Assembly: GCA_020205615.1 (NCBI GenBank)
Contig: CM035162.1
Location: 34,746,479 to 34,810,478, forward strand
Direction of reading: 5' to 3'
Source: Panax quinquefolius
Lineage: Eukaryota; Streptophyta; Magnoliopsida; Apiales; Araliaceae
DNA: 64,000 nt
A model generated the notes under the pieces. That model was not told the origin of the DNA and did no database searches. It saw nothing but the letters and a program-made list of their open reading frames with translations. Position 1 is the stretch's first letter; every line of letters starts with the position of its first letter. The position numbers were made by a program, and so were the translations under genes. Below are positions 22,326-34,639 of this stretch, in pieces.

Positions 22326-25097
22326 TGTAAGACCCTCAAATTTTTAAATAAAAAGGAATTTCCTTTATTTATTATTTTGAAATAGTAAGGGTTGATTTGA
22401 TTAATGTGGATAGTTAAGGTTAAATACGCAAATATTTCAAAATAAGCAAGTGGTTATAAAATATTCATTATCGCTTGTGGAATATTCGTTTGGTCATGGA
22501 ATATTAAATGCGGCCGGGAATATTCGTATGACACATAATGCAGTGTGTGTGGCCCCATAACTGAAAAGCGATTGGATGAAGAAAACGACAAATATAAGTT
22601 GTTTAAAAATAACGGCCAGTTTATTACCAAGCTAACACTATTGAATACCCGTGGTTAAAACATAAGTAATACTGCGTTGTTGCACAAGAAGATACTTCCA
22701 GTATTGCACCAATTATTAAAGGAACTACTCAATAATGGTTACAGAATTATCGCTCAAAGATTTATTTTATTGAGTTAATAATTGCTTTGCGTTGATATTT
22801 TATATTCTTTGTTGTTTCAATAATTGTCATTACACAAGATTTTTCATTATCGGCTAATAATTCATATTATCCGAATAATATTATTAGATAACATTATTAG
22901 CAATGTCTAGAAAGTTCTGCTTAAGGAGAGGTTTGGTCACCTAATCAAGCCACCAAGAAGTGAGAAATTCTTATTGGAAAGCCCCTCTTTCTTGAACCTA
23001 CCTGTCATTAATATCAGATTCTCAGAATATTATTTATGAATAATTAATTATTGATTCATATGATGAGGAAAATATTGATTTTATGTGGATATAGATGGAG
23101 AAAAGTTTAATGTGACAATTGTTGAAAATTGAAATTTTATCTTTTTCTCGATAAAATAATTCATTTAAATATATTATTATATTTTAATAATATAATAATG
23201 GTGATATTTTTACAACGAATGTGGGATATATGAGTATCGAGGAGGAAGAGTATTTTGTTGCAATAAATATTTAAAACATGTTAAACATGTCTGCGGGACC
23301 CATTTATTGACCGAAATTTGATTATAGCTTTTGTAAAATCGACTGCTTGTGGATTTCGGTCAATTTCTATTTGGAATTTGGAAAAACTTTCTTCTCAGTA
23401 AGTTGTAGAGAATTGAATTTCCTATAAAAACTCACGAGATTCAAATTTTCTGACAAAAGGGCTATTTATTGTGAATTATTGAAGTTCTGAAGCTCCGAAA
23501 TAATTAATTTTTGAAGTTTTAAATATTTTTAATAAGAAAAACGTTTTTTTTGAGTTAGGCAAGGTGAGTCACTCTTGGTGGCTGATGGTTTGAATCAGAT
23601 TTTGGGTGCGTAGGAATTTAATAATTATATATTAATATTTTATTAAATTTTCTGCTTTGGTGTTCTAAGCAATTTCCTATAAATAGGGTGCTTAGGTTAG
23701 AATTGAAAATCACACCAGAAACTGAAGTTTTCTCTCTCTATATTATCGAGCGTATTCTTGTGAGTATTTTGAGTATACTTTGAGTATTGCTAGACGGCAA
23801 GTTCCTTCAAAGACTATACCCTAAGTGATTCTAAATAAAGTACTGATCTTTCGAGGTAAGGGATATTATTTTTTTTTGTAATGATATTATTTCTTCAATA
23901 TCATTATCTTTCAAATGTTGATCCAAGTTTTTATCAAATTTGGAACTTTTCATGTGGGTTACTATTCATGAGTTACTTATTCACGAGTTACTATTCAAGA
24001 GTTACTATTCACGAGTTACTATTCACGAGTACTATTCATGAAGCGTGAAGATGTTTTTGTGGAATTTCTATCTTTTGGTATCAGAGTTACTATTCACGAT
24101 ACTTAACTATTCACGATACTACGTGACTATTCAATTTAAAAATAAAATTTCTTCTTTTCGTCTCAAAATATCTATTCGGATACTAACTCGATTGTATCCA
24201 TGTTTTGATCATTCTTGAATTTTACACCACTATGATTATTTTTGAGGTATTTTTGGACGTGATAAAACCAAGTACGAATCCTTAATCCTTAATCCTTGTC
24301 ATTTTGTTTCACCGGATTCGCTTTTAAAAAAATATTTTTCATCATCCTCGCCTTAAATGATGATATTATGGAATATCTTTGGCTCAGAAAGTGCAAAGAT
24401 GAATGATTTCTTAAGAATATCTTTGGCACAGTAGTGCAAAGATGAATGATTTCTCAAGAATATCTTTGGCACATAGTCAGCAAAGATGAACATGTGTTTA
24501 AATGAATATGACTAATCGATGAATATCTTTGGCATGTAGTAAAAGATGAATATTTGATTCCGTATGTATATTGATTGATGTTACAGGATAAAAGATAAAC
24601 GATGAACTTTAAAATTCATACATAGAAGATAGTAGTTTGCATTCTCTACTTAACTCTTCTAATGAATTATTATTTCATTGCGAATATTGATTTAAAATTT
24701 GTTGTCTATCAGATTCTATTATATTTTTCCTGTTGAAGACTAACGATAATTTGTTGTATATTATCTTAGTCATAATATTCTTTTATCGAGCTAGTTGAGC
24801 TCACCCTTTTCCTTTTGTTCCATTTTTCTCGTGAGGCGAGAATATAATATAGTAGTACGTAGCCTGGGGTATGGAATGAAGGTTTTAGAAAGGATTGTTT
24901 AGTAGTCCTCACCATTTTGTAAAATAATGTATCAATAAATGTGATGAGGATTTATTTGAGTATAGATATTGTCTAGAAGATAATATTTGTATTCAAACTC
25001 ACGCTTTATTGTTGTAATAATAAAGTTGTAGTTGTTTACATTGCACGTATATTGTAACTCGTAATAGGTGATGTATACCTATTTTGGGGGCGCCACA
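22326..25097 (+). repeat. Element C LTR 1
   Basis: TGTAAGACCC to GCGCCACA. A 6-unit TTACTATTCACGAG array lies at about 23953-24041 and four CTTTGGC..GTGCAAAGATGA units at about 24375-24550. It holds no gene. Confidence 0.92.
23678..23686 (+). promoter_or_regulatory. TATA box of C LTR 1
   Basis: TATAAATAG at offset 1352. Confidence 0.65.
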
Positions 25098-25099
25098 GT

Positions 25100-25110
25100 T
25101 GGTATCGAGC
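25100..25110 (+). promoter_or_regulatory. Element C primer binding site, unit 1
   Basis: TGGTATCGAGC, i.e. TGGTATCAGAGC lacking the A of CAG. Confidence 0.8.
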
Positions 25111-25281
25111 TTAGGATATGATCTCCAAGGCGAGATCGGGGAATAGAACTAGGAGGGAGAGACGAGTAAATCCTTCGCTAGTGTGTCCTACCTAAGCTTA
25201 TTTGTTAGTTGGTCAAGATATAGGGATATTATGTGATATATTGATTTCCTTAATTAACCCTTGTTTTATGATGATTTGAGA

Positions 25282-26379
25282 ATGTCGATCGAGAATATTA
25301 ACAATGGAAATGAGACCGTGGAGACGCTCAGACTCACCAACGAGGAGAACGTGCAACAGTCGGGCAATGTTCCTCCCGTGAACAACACCATTGAATGTAT
25401 GATGATGAACGAGGGGATGTTTAGAAGTTTTTTGCGCTTCATGCAAAATCGATTTGAGGAGACTCGTGTTCAAAATACGAGGAGGAAATGATAGCAATTC
25501 ACGGGTTGTCACAACCAAGCAGCTTCAAAGAGTTGGGACCACTGAATTTAAAGGAAAGCGATCCGATCACGGCGGAAACACGGGTCAAGCAAATTACCAA
25601 GATATTCGATGTCTTGGGATGCACGGAGGAACGAAGGTTCCATTCGCCACCTTTATGTTCCGTGGCGAAAGCGACTATCGGTGGGAGTCTCGTAGGCGTA
25701 CCCATCCAGTACGCTCAAAGATGTCTTGGGAGACGTTTGAGAACTATTTAATGACAAATACTTTCCCGAAAGTGTTCGTCTATATGAAGGAAGTGGAGTT
25801 TATTAGATCGGAAGCAGAACAACACGACGGTGTCTCAAAGACGAGGCAAAGTTTGCAGAGTTATCCGTGTTTGCACCTCATTTGGTGGAGAATGAGGAAC
25901 GATGACGCGGATGTTTCTTAGAGGTTTGAAACCCGCGATACGTCGGTATCTCATTTCTCATAAATTTTCTCTTTATTCGATATGTTGTAAATGGCTCAAT
26001 TATTAGAGCGAGATAACGAGTACGGTCAACCGAGGACCACAACCAGGATCGTACCGAGAGATAGCGATCAATGTAATAATGATAACCAAATGGAGAAAGA
26101 AACAGACGGACAAAATGGTAACCACTCTGGTGGTAATCATGGTCATGAAAATAGAAGAAGCGAGTCGGAGGAGATTTTAAAAAGAGGAGATTTAACAACG
26201 ACCATATGTGAAGACGACAAAGGTCTTAAGACAAGCGGTTCTAAGGGAGGAGAACGACCACCGGCATTATATGCTACAAATGCGAAAAGAGGGACATATC
26301 ACCAAACCGCCCACAATGAGCTCAAGGTATGCTATAATTGTGGAAAGGAAGGACATATCGCTCGAGATTATGCAATGTA
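25282..26379 (+). pseudogene. gag: Element C unit 1 gag, frameshifted
   Basis: ATG at 25282 gives MSIENINNGNETVETLRLTN and an open block to 25491 that ends with the FRSFLRFMQNRFEETRVQNT region. A frame change leads into 25454-25921 with the capsid core (SWETFENYLMTNTFPKVFVY, VEFIRSEAE). 25991-26380 holds the Asn/Gly/His linker (DGQNGNHSGGNHGHENRRSE) and the nucleocapsid knuckle CYNCGKEGHIARD (from 26330), whose last Cys codon is lost. It is the most readable gag in the window, with three or four frame changes. Confidence 0.85.
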
Positions 26380-26474
26380 GAAACCTAGTTCAATGGGGAC
26401 GGTGACTCAAAAGATCGTCCCCGAAAAAGTCAAAGTCAACGATTCGGGAAGAGCGTTTGTTGTGATCGGTCATA

Positions 26475-26870
26475 ATGCGAGAACCCAAACGAGGTGATCA
26501 CGGTAAGCTATTTATAAATTCTTGCGAAGTTTATACCTTACTTGATACTGGTGCTACTCATTCATTTATCTCTCCCGCTTGTGCTCAACGCTTAAACTTG
26601 ACTCGGGAGAAATTAGACTTTGACCTATCTGTGGAAACTCCGTTAGGAGAAACTTTCATCACATCCATCGCTGCTTATAAATCTTGTTTGATTCAAGTTG
26701 GCACCATCACCTTACCTGTTGACCTTATCTCTTTAAAGATACTTGCTTTTGATGTGATTTTAGGGATTGATTGGTTAACTACTCATCATGCCAAAATTGA
26801 TTGTTTTCGTAAGGTTGTTAGTTTTCATGTTCCTAACCAACCTGTTGTTGTATGCAATTCAAGCAACTAA
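26475..26870 (+). CDS. pol: Element C unit 1 aspartic protease domain (open)
   Basis: 132-codon open stretch with the active-site motif LLDTGATHSFIS (Asp at 26544-26546) and the distal VILGIDWLTTHHAKIDC, both hallmarks of a gypsy retropepsin. It would release capsid, RT and integrase from Gag-Pol. The upstream MREPKRGDHGKLFINSCEVY joins it to the gag linker; the open frame ends at VVVCNSSN where R and C unit 2 read RIQATKPLKS-like sequence, so a frame change lies at about 26850. It is the only protease in the window without a break through the core. Confidence 0.85.
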   Translation: MREPKRGDHGKLFINSCEVYTLLDTGATHSFISPACAQRLNLTREKLDFDLSVETPLGETFITSIAAYKSCLIQVGTITLPVDLISLKILAFDVILGIDWLTTHHAKIDCFRKVVSFHVPNQPVVVCNSSN

Positions 26871-27109
26871 ACCATTAAAATCAATCACTATCATATCTAA
26901 TCATAAAGCTATTCGCTTATTGAAAAACGGATGTCAAGCTTTCTTAGCCCATGTTATGGATTTGAATAAAGACACGCCAAATTTGAATAATATTCCCGCA
27001 TGTTATTGACTTTCCGATGTATTTCCCGAAGAACTTCCTGCTTACACCCCGAACGTGAAGTAGAATTCTTTATTGATCTTGAACCGCACAAAGCCCATTT
27101 CTAAAACCC

Positions 27110-28330
27110 CATATCGAATGGCTCCTATTGAACTTCAGAGTTAAAGGTCCAACTACAGAATTGTTGGACATTGGTTTCATTCGCCCCAAGTACATCTCCT
27201 CGGGGTGCTCTGCTTTTATTTGTAAAGAAGAAAAGACGGGGAGTATGCGACTTTGTATTGACTATCTGAATTGAACCATGTCACCATCAAGAATAGGTAT
27301 CCTCTACCTCGTATTGATGACTTGTTTGACCAATTCAAGGGCACAATTCTTTTCAAAAATCGATCTTCGCTCGATATCATCAATTGAAGATTAGAATCGA
27401 GGATATTCCAAAGACCGCCTTTAGAACTCTAAGACGGGCATTATGAATTCTTAGTCATGTCTTTGGATTGACTAATGCTCCTGCGGCTTTTATAGATATG
27501 ATGAATCGAGTATTCAAGGAATATTTGGATCAATTCGTTGTTGTCTTTATTGATGACATCCTCATATATTCCAAAAGCCGTGAAGATCATGAGCACCATT
27601 TGAAGCTGGTACTCCAAAGGCTTCGTGAAAACCAACTATATGCCAAATTGAAGAAATGCGAGTTCTGGCTTGAGTAGCATTCCTTGGGCACGTGGTGTCG
27701 AAACATGGAGTATCCGTGGACCCGACAAAGATTGAAGCAATACAAAGTTGGAGCAACCAAGTTTGCGATCAAGTACGTAGCTTTTGGGCTTAGTTGGTTA
27801 TTATCGGAGATTCGTGGAAGGGTTTTCTCAATCGCTACTCCATTAACTCAAATTAACTCGGAAGGATACAAAATTCGTTTGGAGCGAAGAATGCGAGAAT
27901 AGTTTCCAAGAGCTTAAGAGGAGACTTATTTCTAAGACTGATCTAACAATACCATCTGGTTCGGATGGATTTGTTATCTACAATGATGCTTCGTGCAAAG
28001 GGTTAGGATGTGTTCTCATGCAACGTGGAAAGTCATAGCCTATGCCTCGCGACAACTTAAAGAGTATGAGAGGAATTATCCTACTCACGATCTAGAGTTA
28101 GCGGCAGATCGTTTTCTACTAAAGATATGGAGGCACTATCTATATGGGGAGAAAGTGGAGATATATTCGACCATAAAAGCCTTAAATATTTCTTCACTCA
28201 AAAAGAACTCAACATCGGCAAATGACGCTGGCTCGAGCTATTGAAAGACTACGACCACACTATTCAATACCATCCCGGTAAAGCGAACGGTAGTAGACGC
28301 GCGTTGAGTAGAAGATCATATACGAGAACG
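27110..28330 (+). pseudogene. pol: Element C unit 1 reverse transcriptase and RNase H, frameshifted
   Basis: RT begins near RMAPIEL (27116). 27468-27677 is an open block with [18 protein letters not shown] and the intact catalytic box FIDD (27546-27557) in [17 protein letters not shown]. The thumb and connection (SWLLSEIRGRVFS, 27684-27902) are shifted. RNase [13 protein letters not shown] (about 27985-28020) and [20 protein letters not shown] (about 28038-28100) are in two frames. Breaks lie near 27235, 27270, 27385, 27465, 27675 and 28030. Unlike R, the FIDD box is intact. Confidence 0.85.
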
Positions 28331-28389
28331 AAAAGTGCGATGATGTCAAGTATAATGACAGAGCCAACTTTAATAGAAAAAGTTAAGGT

Positions 28390-29580
28390 TGCTCAAGCCA
28401 CCGAATTTGAGAAATGATGATCGTATGAAGAAGAAAGTACAAGAAGGAGCTATTCCTAAGCGAGAATTGATGAAGAAGGAATACTTGAGTCCACTCTGAC
28501 TTTTGTGTTCCTAACGACTCGATTTGAAGTACAAGATTATGATGGAGGCACACAATACACCATTTGCAATCCATCCTCGAAGTACTAAATGTATCGTGAT
28601 CTTCGACATACATTTTGGTGGAACAATATGAAGAGAGAGATTGCAAAGTTTATCTCGATGTGTTTAACTTGCCAACGTGTAAAGGCGAGCATCTAGTACC
28701 TAAGGGTCCGTTGCAACCACTTGAGATTCCTAATGGAAGTGGGAACACATTACCATGGATTTCAAGCACGGGTCTTCCTACGGTTTCTCAAGGCATCAAT
28801 GCTATTTGGGTTATTGTTGATAGATTAACCAAGTCTCGCTTTCATTTCTTGTCGATACGGAGACTTATTCCTTGAACGTCTTGCTAGTATGTACGTGAAT
28901 GAAATTGTGAGGTTGCATGGCATGCCCAGATCCATAGTTTCGGATCGTGACCCAAGATTCACTTCAAGATTTTGGGTTAGCTTGCAAAAAGCTATGGGCA
29001 CGGATTTACGATTTAGTTCGGCATACCATCCCCAAACCAGACGGACAATCGAGAGAGGACTATTCAAACTCTTGAAGATTTATTAAGACTCGTGTCCTAG
29101 ACTTCAAGGGTAGTTGGGATAAGTATTTACCATTGGTGGAATTCTCCAACAACAACAGCTTATCGTGCAAGTATAGGTGTGGCTCCATTTGAAGCATTAT
29201 ATGGACGAAAATGTCGCTTCTCCAATATGTTGGGATGAGGTGGGTGAAGCAACATTGTTGGGACCCGAAGTTAATACGTATATGACTCACCGAAAAAGAT
29301 CCAAATGATTCGACAACGATACAAACCAAGCACAAGATCGACAAAAGAGTTATGCGGATCTTCATCGAAAGGAGGTGGAATTTAATGTAGGGGATCATGT
29401 ATTGTTGCGAGTTGTTCCATGGAAGGGAGTTACAAGATTTGGAAAGAGAGGAAAGCTCAATCCACGATTTATTGGTCCATTTCAAATTCTTGACCGAGTA
29501 GGAAATGTAGCCTATGGACTTGCGTTACCTCCGAGTATGTCTCGTGTTCATAATGTGTTTCACATATCCGTACTTAAGTA
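28390..29580 (+). pseudogene. pol: Element C unit 1 integrase, frameshifted
   Basis: The HHCC region and CLTCQ (about 28665) are split across frames. The second catalytic Asp is in the open block 28889-29086 ([30 protein letters not shown]). The C-terminal open block 29375-29581 carries EFNVGDHVLLRVVPWKG and GKRGKLNPRFIGPFQILDRV and ends ..SMSRVHNVFHISVLK, a well-preserved GPY/F-type module. Confidence 0.85.
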
Positions 29581-29599
29581 AATATGTGAAAGACCCGAA

Positions 29600-29848
29600 C
29601 CACGTTATTGAGTTAGAACCAGACGAGATAGCCAGAAGACTTAACGATGTGAGGAGGTACTGTCAAGATCTTGGATAGGAAGGAGCATGTCCTACGCCAA
29701 GAAAGGTCATACCACAAGTTAAAGTTTTGTGGAGGAATCATGCTATAGAGGAAATGACCGAAATTGGAAACGGAAATGAAAGCGAGGCATCCTCACCTTT
29801 TCAAACACTGTGTAGTCGACGTCCAATTTCGAGGACGAAATTTCATAA
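29600..29848 (+). pseudogene. pol: Element C unit 1 chromodomain
   Basis: ILDRKEHVL (about 29665-29692, one frame) and IPQVKVLWRNHAIEEMT (about 29709-29758, another frame), then a TAA at 29846-29848. The aromatic Trp and acidic Glu-Glu core residues are visible. Confidence 0.75.
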
Positions 29849-29859
29849 GGAGGGGAGGT
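29847..29859 (+). promoter_or_regulatory. Element C polypurine tract before LTR 2
   Basis: AAGGAGGGGAGGT directly before TGTAAGACC. Confidence 0.8.
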
Positions 29860-32638
29860 TGTAAGACCTCAAATTTTTTAAATAAAAGGAATTTCCTTTA
29901 TTTATTATTTTGAAATAGTAAGGGTTGATTTGATTAATGTGGATAGTTAAGGGTTAAATACGCAAATATTTCAAAATAAGCAAGTGGTTATAAAATATTC
30001 ATTATCGTCAGGGAATATTCGTTTGGTCGTGGAATATTCGTGCCTTTGGGGAATATTCGCATGCTGACCAAACAACCATGTGTGGGCCCCATAACTGAAA
30101 GCTATTGGATGAAGAAAACGACAAATATAAGTTGTTTAAAAATAATCTACAGAAGTAGTTATTCTGCAATTAACACTATTGGAATACCCGTGGTTAAAAC
30201 ATAAGTAATACGTTGTTACAATGATACCAATTATATTGCACCAATTATTAAAGGCACTACTCAATAATGGTTACGAGAATTATCGCTCAAAGATTTTTTA
30301 TTTTATTGAGTTAATAATTGTCATATGATATTTTATATTGTCATTGTTTCAATAATTGTCATTACACAAGATTTTTCATTATCGAAGCAATAATTCATAT
30401 TATCTCAATAATATTATTAGATAACATTATTGGCAATGTCTAGAAAGTTCGCTCTAAGGAGAGGTTTGGTCACCTAATTGCGCCGCCAAGAAGGAGAAAT
30501 TCTTATTGGAAAGCCCTCTTTCCTGGAACCGCCGGTTGTCATATTATCAGATTCTCAGAATATTATTTATGAATAATTAATTATTGATTCATATGATGAG
30601 GAAAATATTGATTTTATGTGGATATAGATGGAGAAAATGTTTAATGTGACAATTGTTGAAAATTGAAATTTTATCTTTTTCTGATAAAATAATTCATTTA
30701 AATATATTATTATATTTTAATAATATAATAATGGTGATATTTTTACAACGAATGTGGGATATATGAGTATACGAGGAGGAAGAGTATTTTTGTTGCAATA
30801 AATATTTAAAACATGTTAAACATGTCGGTGGACCCCATTTATTAACTGAAATTTGATTATAGCTTGTAAAATTGACCGTTTGTGGATTTCGGTCAATTTC
30901 TATTTGGAATTTGGAAAAACTTTCTTCTGTAAAGTTGTAGAGAATTGAATTTCCTATAAAAACTCGCGAGATTCAAATTTTCTGACAAAAGGGCTATTTA
31001 TTGTGAATTATTGAAGTTCTGAAGCTCCGAAATAATTAATTTTTGAAGTTTTAAATATTTTTAATAAGAAAAACATTTTTTTTGAGTTAGGCAAGGTGAG
31101 TCACTCTTGGTGGCTGATGGTTTGAATCAGATTTTGGGTGCGTAGGAATTTAATAATTATATATTAATATTTTATTAAATTTTCTGCTTTGGTGTTCTAA
31201 GCAATTTCCTATAAATAGGTGTCTTTAGGTTAGAATTGAAAATCACACCGTAAACTCAAGTTTTCTCTCTATATTATCGAAATTATTCTTGTGAGTATTT
31301 TGAGTATACTTTGAGTATTGCTAGACGGTGCAAGTTCCTTCAAAGACTATACCCGTAGATTCTAGCTAAGTAATCGATCTTTCGAGGTAAGGGATATTAT
31401 TTTTTTCAGAATGATATTATTTCTTCAATATCATTATCTTTGAAATGTTGATCTGAAGTTTTATCAAATTTGGAACTTTTCATGTCGGGGTTACTATTCA
31501 TGAGTTACTATTCACGAAGTTACTTATTCATGAGTTACTATTCACGAGTTACTATTCACGAGTACTATTCATGAAGCGTGAAAGATGTTTTTGTGGAATT
31601 TCTATCTTTTGGTATCGGAGTTACTATTATTCACGATACTCAAGACTATTCACGATACTTTGTATTATTCAATTTAAAAATAAAATTTCTTCTTTTCGTC
31701 TAAAATATCTATTCTGGATACTAACTCCGATTGTATCCATGTTTTGATCATTCTTGAATTTTACACCACTATGATTATTTTTGAGGTATTTTTGACGTGG
31801 ATAAAACCAAGTACTAATCCTTAATCCTTAATCCTTGTCATTTTGTTTCAATCGGATTCGCTTTCTTTAAAAAATATTTTTCATCATCCTCGGTCTTAAA
31901 TGATGATATTATGGAATATCTTTGGCTCAGTAGTGTAAAGATGAATGATTTCTTAAGAATATCTTTGGCTGTGAGTGCAAAGATGAATGATTTCTGAAGA
32001 ATATCTTTGGCACGTAGTGCAAAGATGAACAGTGTTTTAAATGAACATGACTAATCGATGAATATCTTTGGCATGTAGTGCGAAGATGAATATTTGATTC
32101 CGTATGTATATCGATTGATGTTACGGGGATAAAAGATAGACGATGAACTTTAAAATTCATACATAGAAGATAGTAGTTTGCATTCTCTACTTAACTCTTC
32201 TAATGAATTATTATTTCACTGCGAATATTGATTTAAAATTTGTTGTCTATTGTATTCTATTATATTTTTCCTCGTTGAAGACTAACGATAATTTGTTGTA
32301 TATATTATCTTAGTCATAATATTCTTTATCGAGCTAGTTGAGCTCACCCTTTTCCTTTTTTGTTCCATTTTTCTCGTGAGGCGAGAATATAAATGAGTAC
32401 GAGCTCTGGGTATGGAATGAAGGTTTTAGAAAGGATTGTTTAGTAGTCCTCACCATTTTGTAAAATAATGTATCAATAAATGTGATGAGGATTTATTTGA
32501 GTATAGATATTATGCAGAAGATAATATTTGTATTCAAACTCACAGCGCTTCTTGTTGTAATAATAAAGTTGTAGTTGTTTACGTATCACGTATTGACAAC
32601 TCGTAATAGGTGATGTATACCTATTTTGGGGCGCCACA
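29860..32638 (+). repeat. Element C LTR 2 (shared central LTR)
   Basis: TGTAAGACCTC to GCGCCACA, 2779 bp, with PPT on its left and PBS on its right. Minisatellite of 6 units at about 31487-31573; four CTTTGGC..TGCAAAGATGA units at about 31918-32090. It holds no gene. Confidence 0.92.
31210..31218 (+). promoter_or_regulatory. TATA box of C LTR 2
   Basis: TATAAATAG at offset 1350. From this central LTR transcription would run into the unit 2 gag. Confidence 0.65.
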
Positions 32639-32641
32639 GGT

Positions 32642-32652
32642 TGGTATCGAGC
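32642..32652 (+). promoter_or_regulatory. Element C primer binding site, unit 2
   Basis: TGGTATCGAGC, the same CAG lesion as in unit 1, followed by TTAGGGATATGATCTC. Confidence 0.8.
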
Positions 32653-32821
32653 TTAGGGATATGATCTCCGGCGAGATCGGGAATAGAACTAGGAGGGAGA
32701 GACGAAAAATCCTTCGCTAGTGTGTCCTACCTAAGCTTATTTGTTAGTTGGTCAAGATATAGGATATTATGTGATATATTGATTTCCTTAATTAACCCTT
32801 GTTTTATGACATGATTTGAGA

Positions 32822-33930
32822 ATGTCGATTTGAGAATATTAACAATGAAAATGAGACTCGTGGAGACGCCTGTACTCACCAACGAGGAGAACGTGCAACA
32901 GTCGGCAATGTTCCTCCTGAACAACACCATTGAGCAGATGATGATGAGAGGGGATGTTTAGAAGTTTTTTGCAGCTCATGCAAAATCGACGAGGAGACTC
33001 GTGTTCAAAATACAGAGGAAATGATAGCAATTCACGGGTTTATCCACAAACAAGCAAGGCCTAAAGAGTTGGGACCACCGAATTTAAAGGAAAGCCAGAT
33101 CCGATCATGGCGGAAACATGGGTCAAGCAAATTACCAAGATATTCGATGTCTTGGGATGCACGGAGAAACAGAAGGTTCCATTCGCCACCTTTATGTTCC
33201 GTGGCGAAAGCGGATCATTAGTGGGAGTCTCAAGCGTACCCATCCACCCGCAGACTCAAAGATGTCTTGGGAGACGTTTGAAACTATTTAATGACAAATA
33301 CTTTCCTCGAAAGTGTTCGCTCGTATGAAGGAAGTGGAGTTTATTAGATTGGAGCGAGAACAACATACGACGGTGTCTCAAAGACGAGGCAAAGTTTGCG
33401 AGTTATCCGTGTTTGCACCTCATTTGGTGGAGAATGAGGAACGATGACGCGGATGTTTCTTAGAGGTTTGAAACCCCAAGATACGTCGATATCTCATTTC
33501 TCATAAATTTTCTCTTTATTCGATGATGTTGTAAATGTGGCTCAATTATTAGAGCGAGATAACGAGTACTACTAACCAACTGAGGACCACAACCAGGATC
33601 GTACGAGATATAGCGATCAATGTAATAATGATAACCAAATGAGAAAGAAACAGACGGACAAAAATGGTAACCACTCTGGTGGTAATCATGGTCATGAAAA
33701 TAGAAGAAGCGAGTCGAGGAGATTTTAAAAAGAGGAGATTTAACAACGACCATGTGAAGACGACAAAGTCTTAAAACAACCGGTTCTAAGGGAGGAGAAC
33801 GACCACCCCATTATATGCTACAAATGCGAAAAGAGGGACATATCGGTCAAACCGCCCACAACAGCTCAAGGTATGCTATAATTGTGGAAAGGAAGGACAT
33901 ATCGCTCGAGATTAGACGATGGCGAAACCT
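32822..33930 (+). pseudogene. gag: Element C unit 2 gag, frameshifted
   Basis: ATG at 32822 in the same context as unit 1 but with an early frame change (MSI..  becomes MSI(Stop)-like). The capsid core is recognisable at 33107-33328 (AETWVKQITKIFDVLGCTEKQKVPFATFMFRGESGSLVGV). The zinc knuckle CYNCGKEGHIARD starts at 33874 and runs into a stop where Cys is expected. Confidence 0.8.
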
Positions 33931-34029
33931 AGTTCAATGGGGACGGTGACTCAAAAGATCATCCCGAAAAAGTCAAAGTCAACGATTCGGGAAGAGCGTT
34001 TGTTGTGATCGGTCATAATGCGAGGAACC

Positions 34030-34420
34030 CAAACGAGGTGATCACGGGTAAGCTATTTATAAATTCTTGCGAAGTTTATACCTTACTTGATACCTAAGCT
34101 TACTCATTCATTTATCTCTCCCCTTGTGCTCAACGCTTAAACTTGACTCGGAGAAATTAGACTTTGACCTATCTCATGGAAACTCCGTTAGAGAAACTTT
34201 CATCACATCCACCGCTTTATAAATCTTGTTTGATTCAAGTTGGCACCATCACCTTACCCGTTGACCTTATCTCTTTAAAGATACTTGCTTTTGATGTGAT
34301 TTTAGGATTGATTGGTTAACTACTCATCATGCCAAAATTGATTGTTTTCGTAAGGTTGTTAGTTTTCATGTTCCTAACCAACCGTTGTATTTAATTCAAG
34401 CAACTAAACCATTAAAATCA
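34030..34420 (+). pseudogene. pol: Element C unit 2 protease, frameshifted
   Basis: KLFINSCEVYTLLDT (about 34050-34095) is followed by a stop in place of the Gly-Ala of DTGA. The VDLISLKILAFDVILG stretch (about 34262-34310) is intact and the following IDWLTTHH is shifted. The unit 1 copy of the same region is open. Confidence 0.75.
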
Positions 34421-34639
34421 ATCACTATCATATCTAATCATAAAGCTATTCGCTTATTGAAAAACGGATGTCAAGCTTTCTTAGCCCATGTTATGGATTT
34501 GAATAAAGACACGCCAAATTTGAATAATATTCTGTTTGTTATCGACTTTCCGATGTATTTCAAGAACTTCCCTTGCCTACCCCGTAACGTGAAGTAGAAT
34601 TCTTTATTGATCTTGAACCTGGTACAAAGCCCATTTCTA

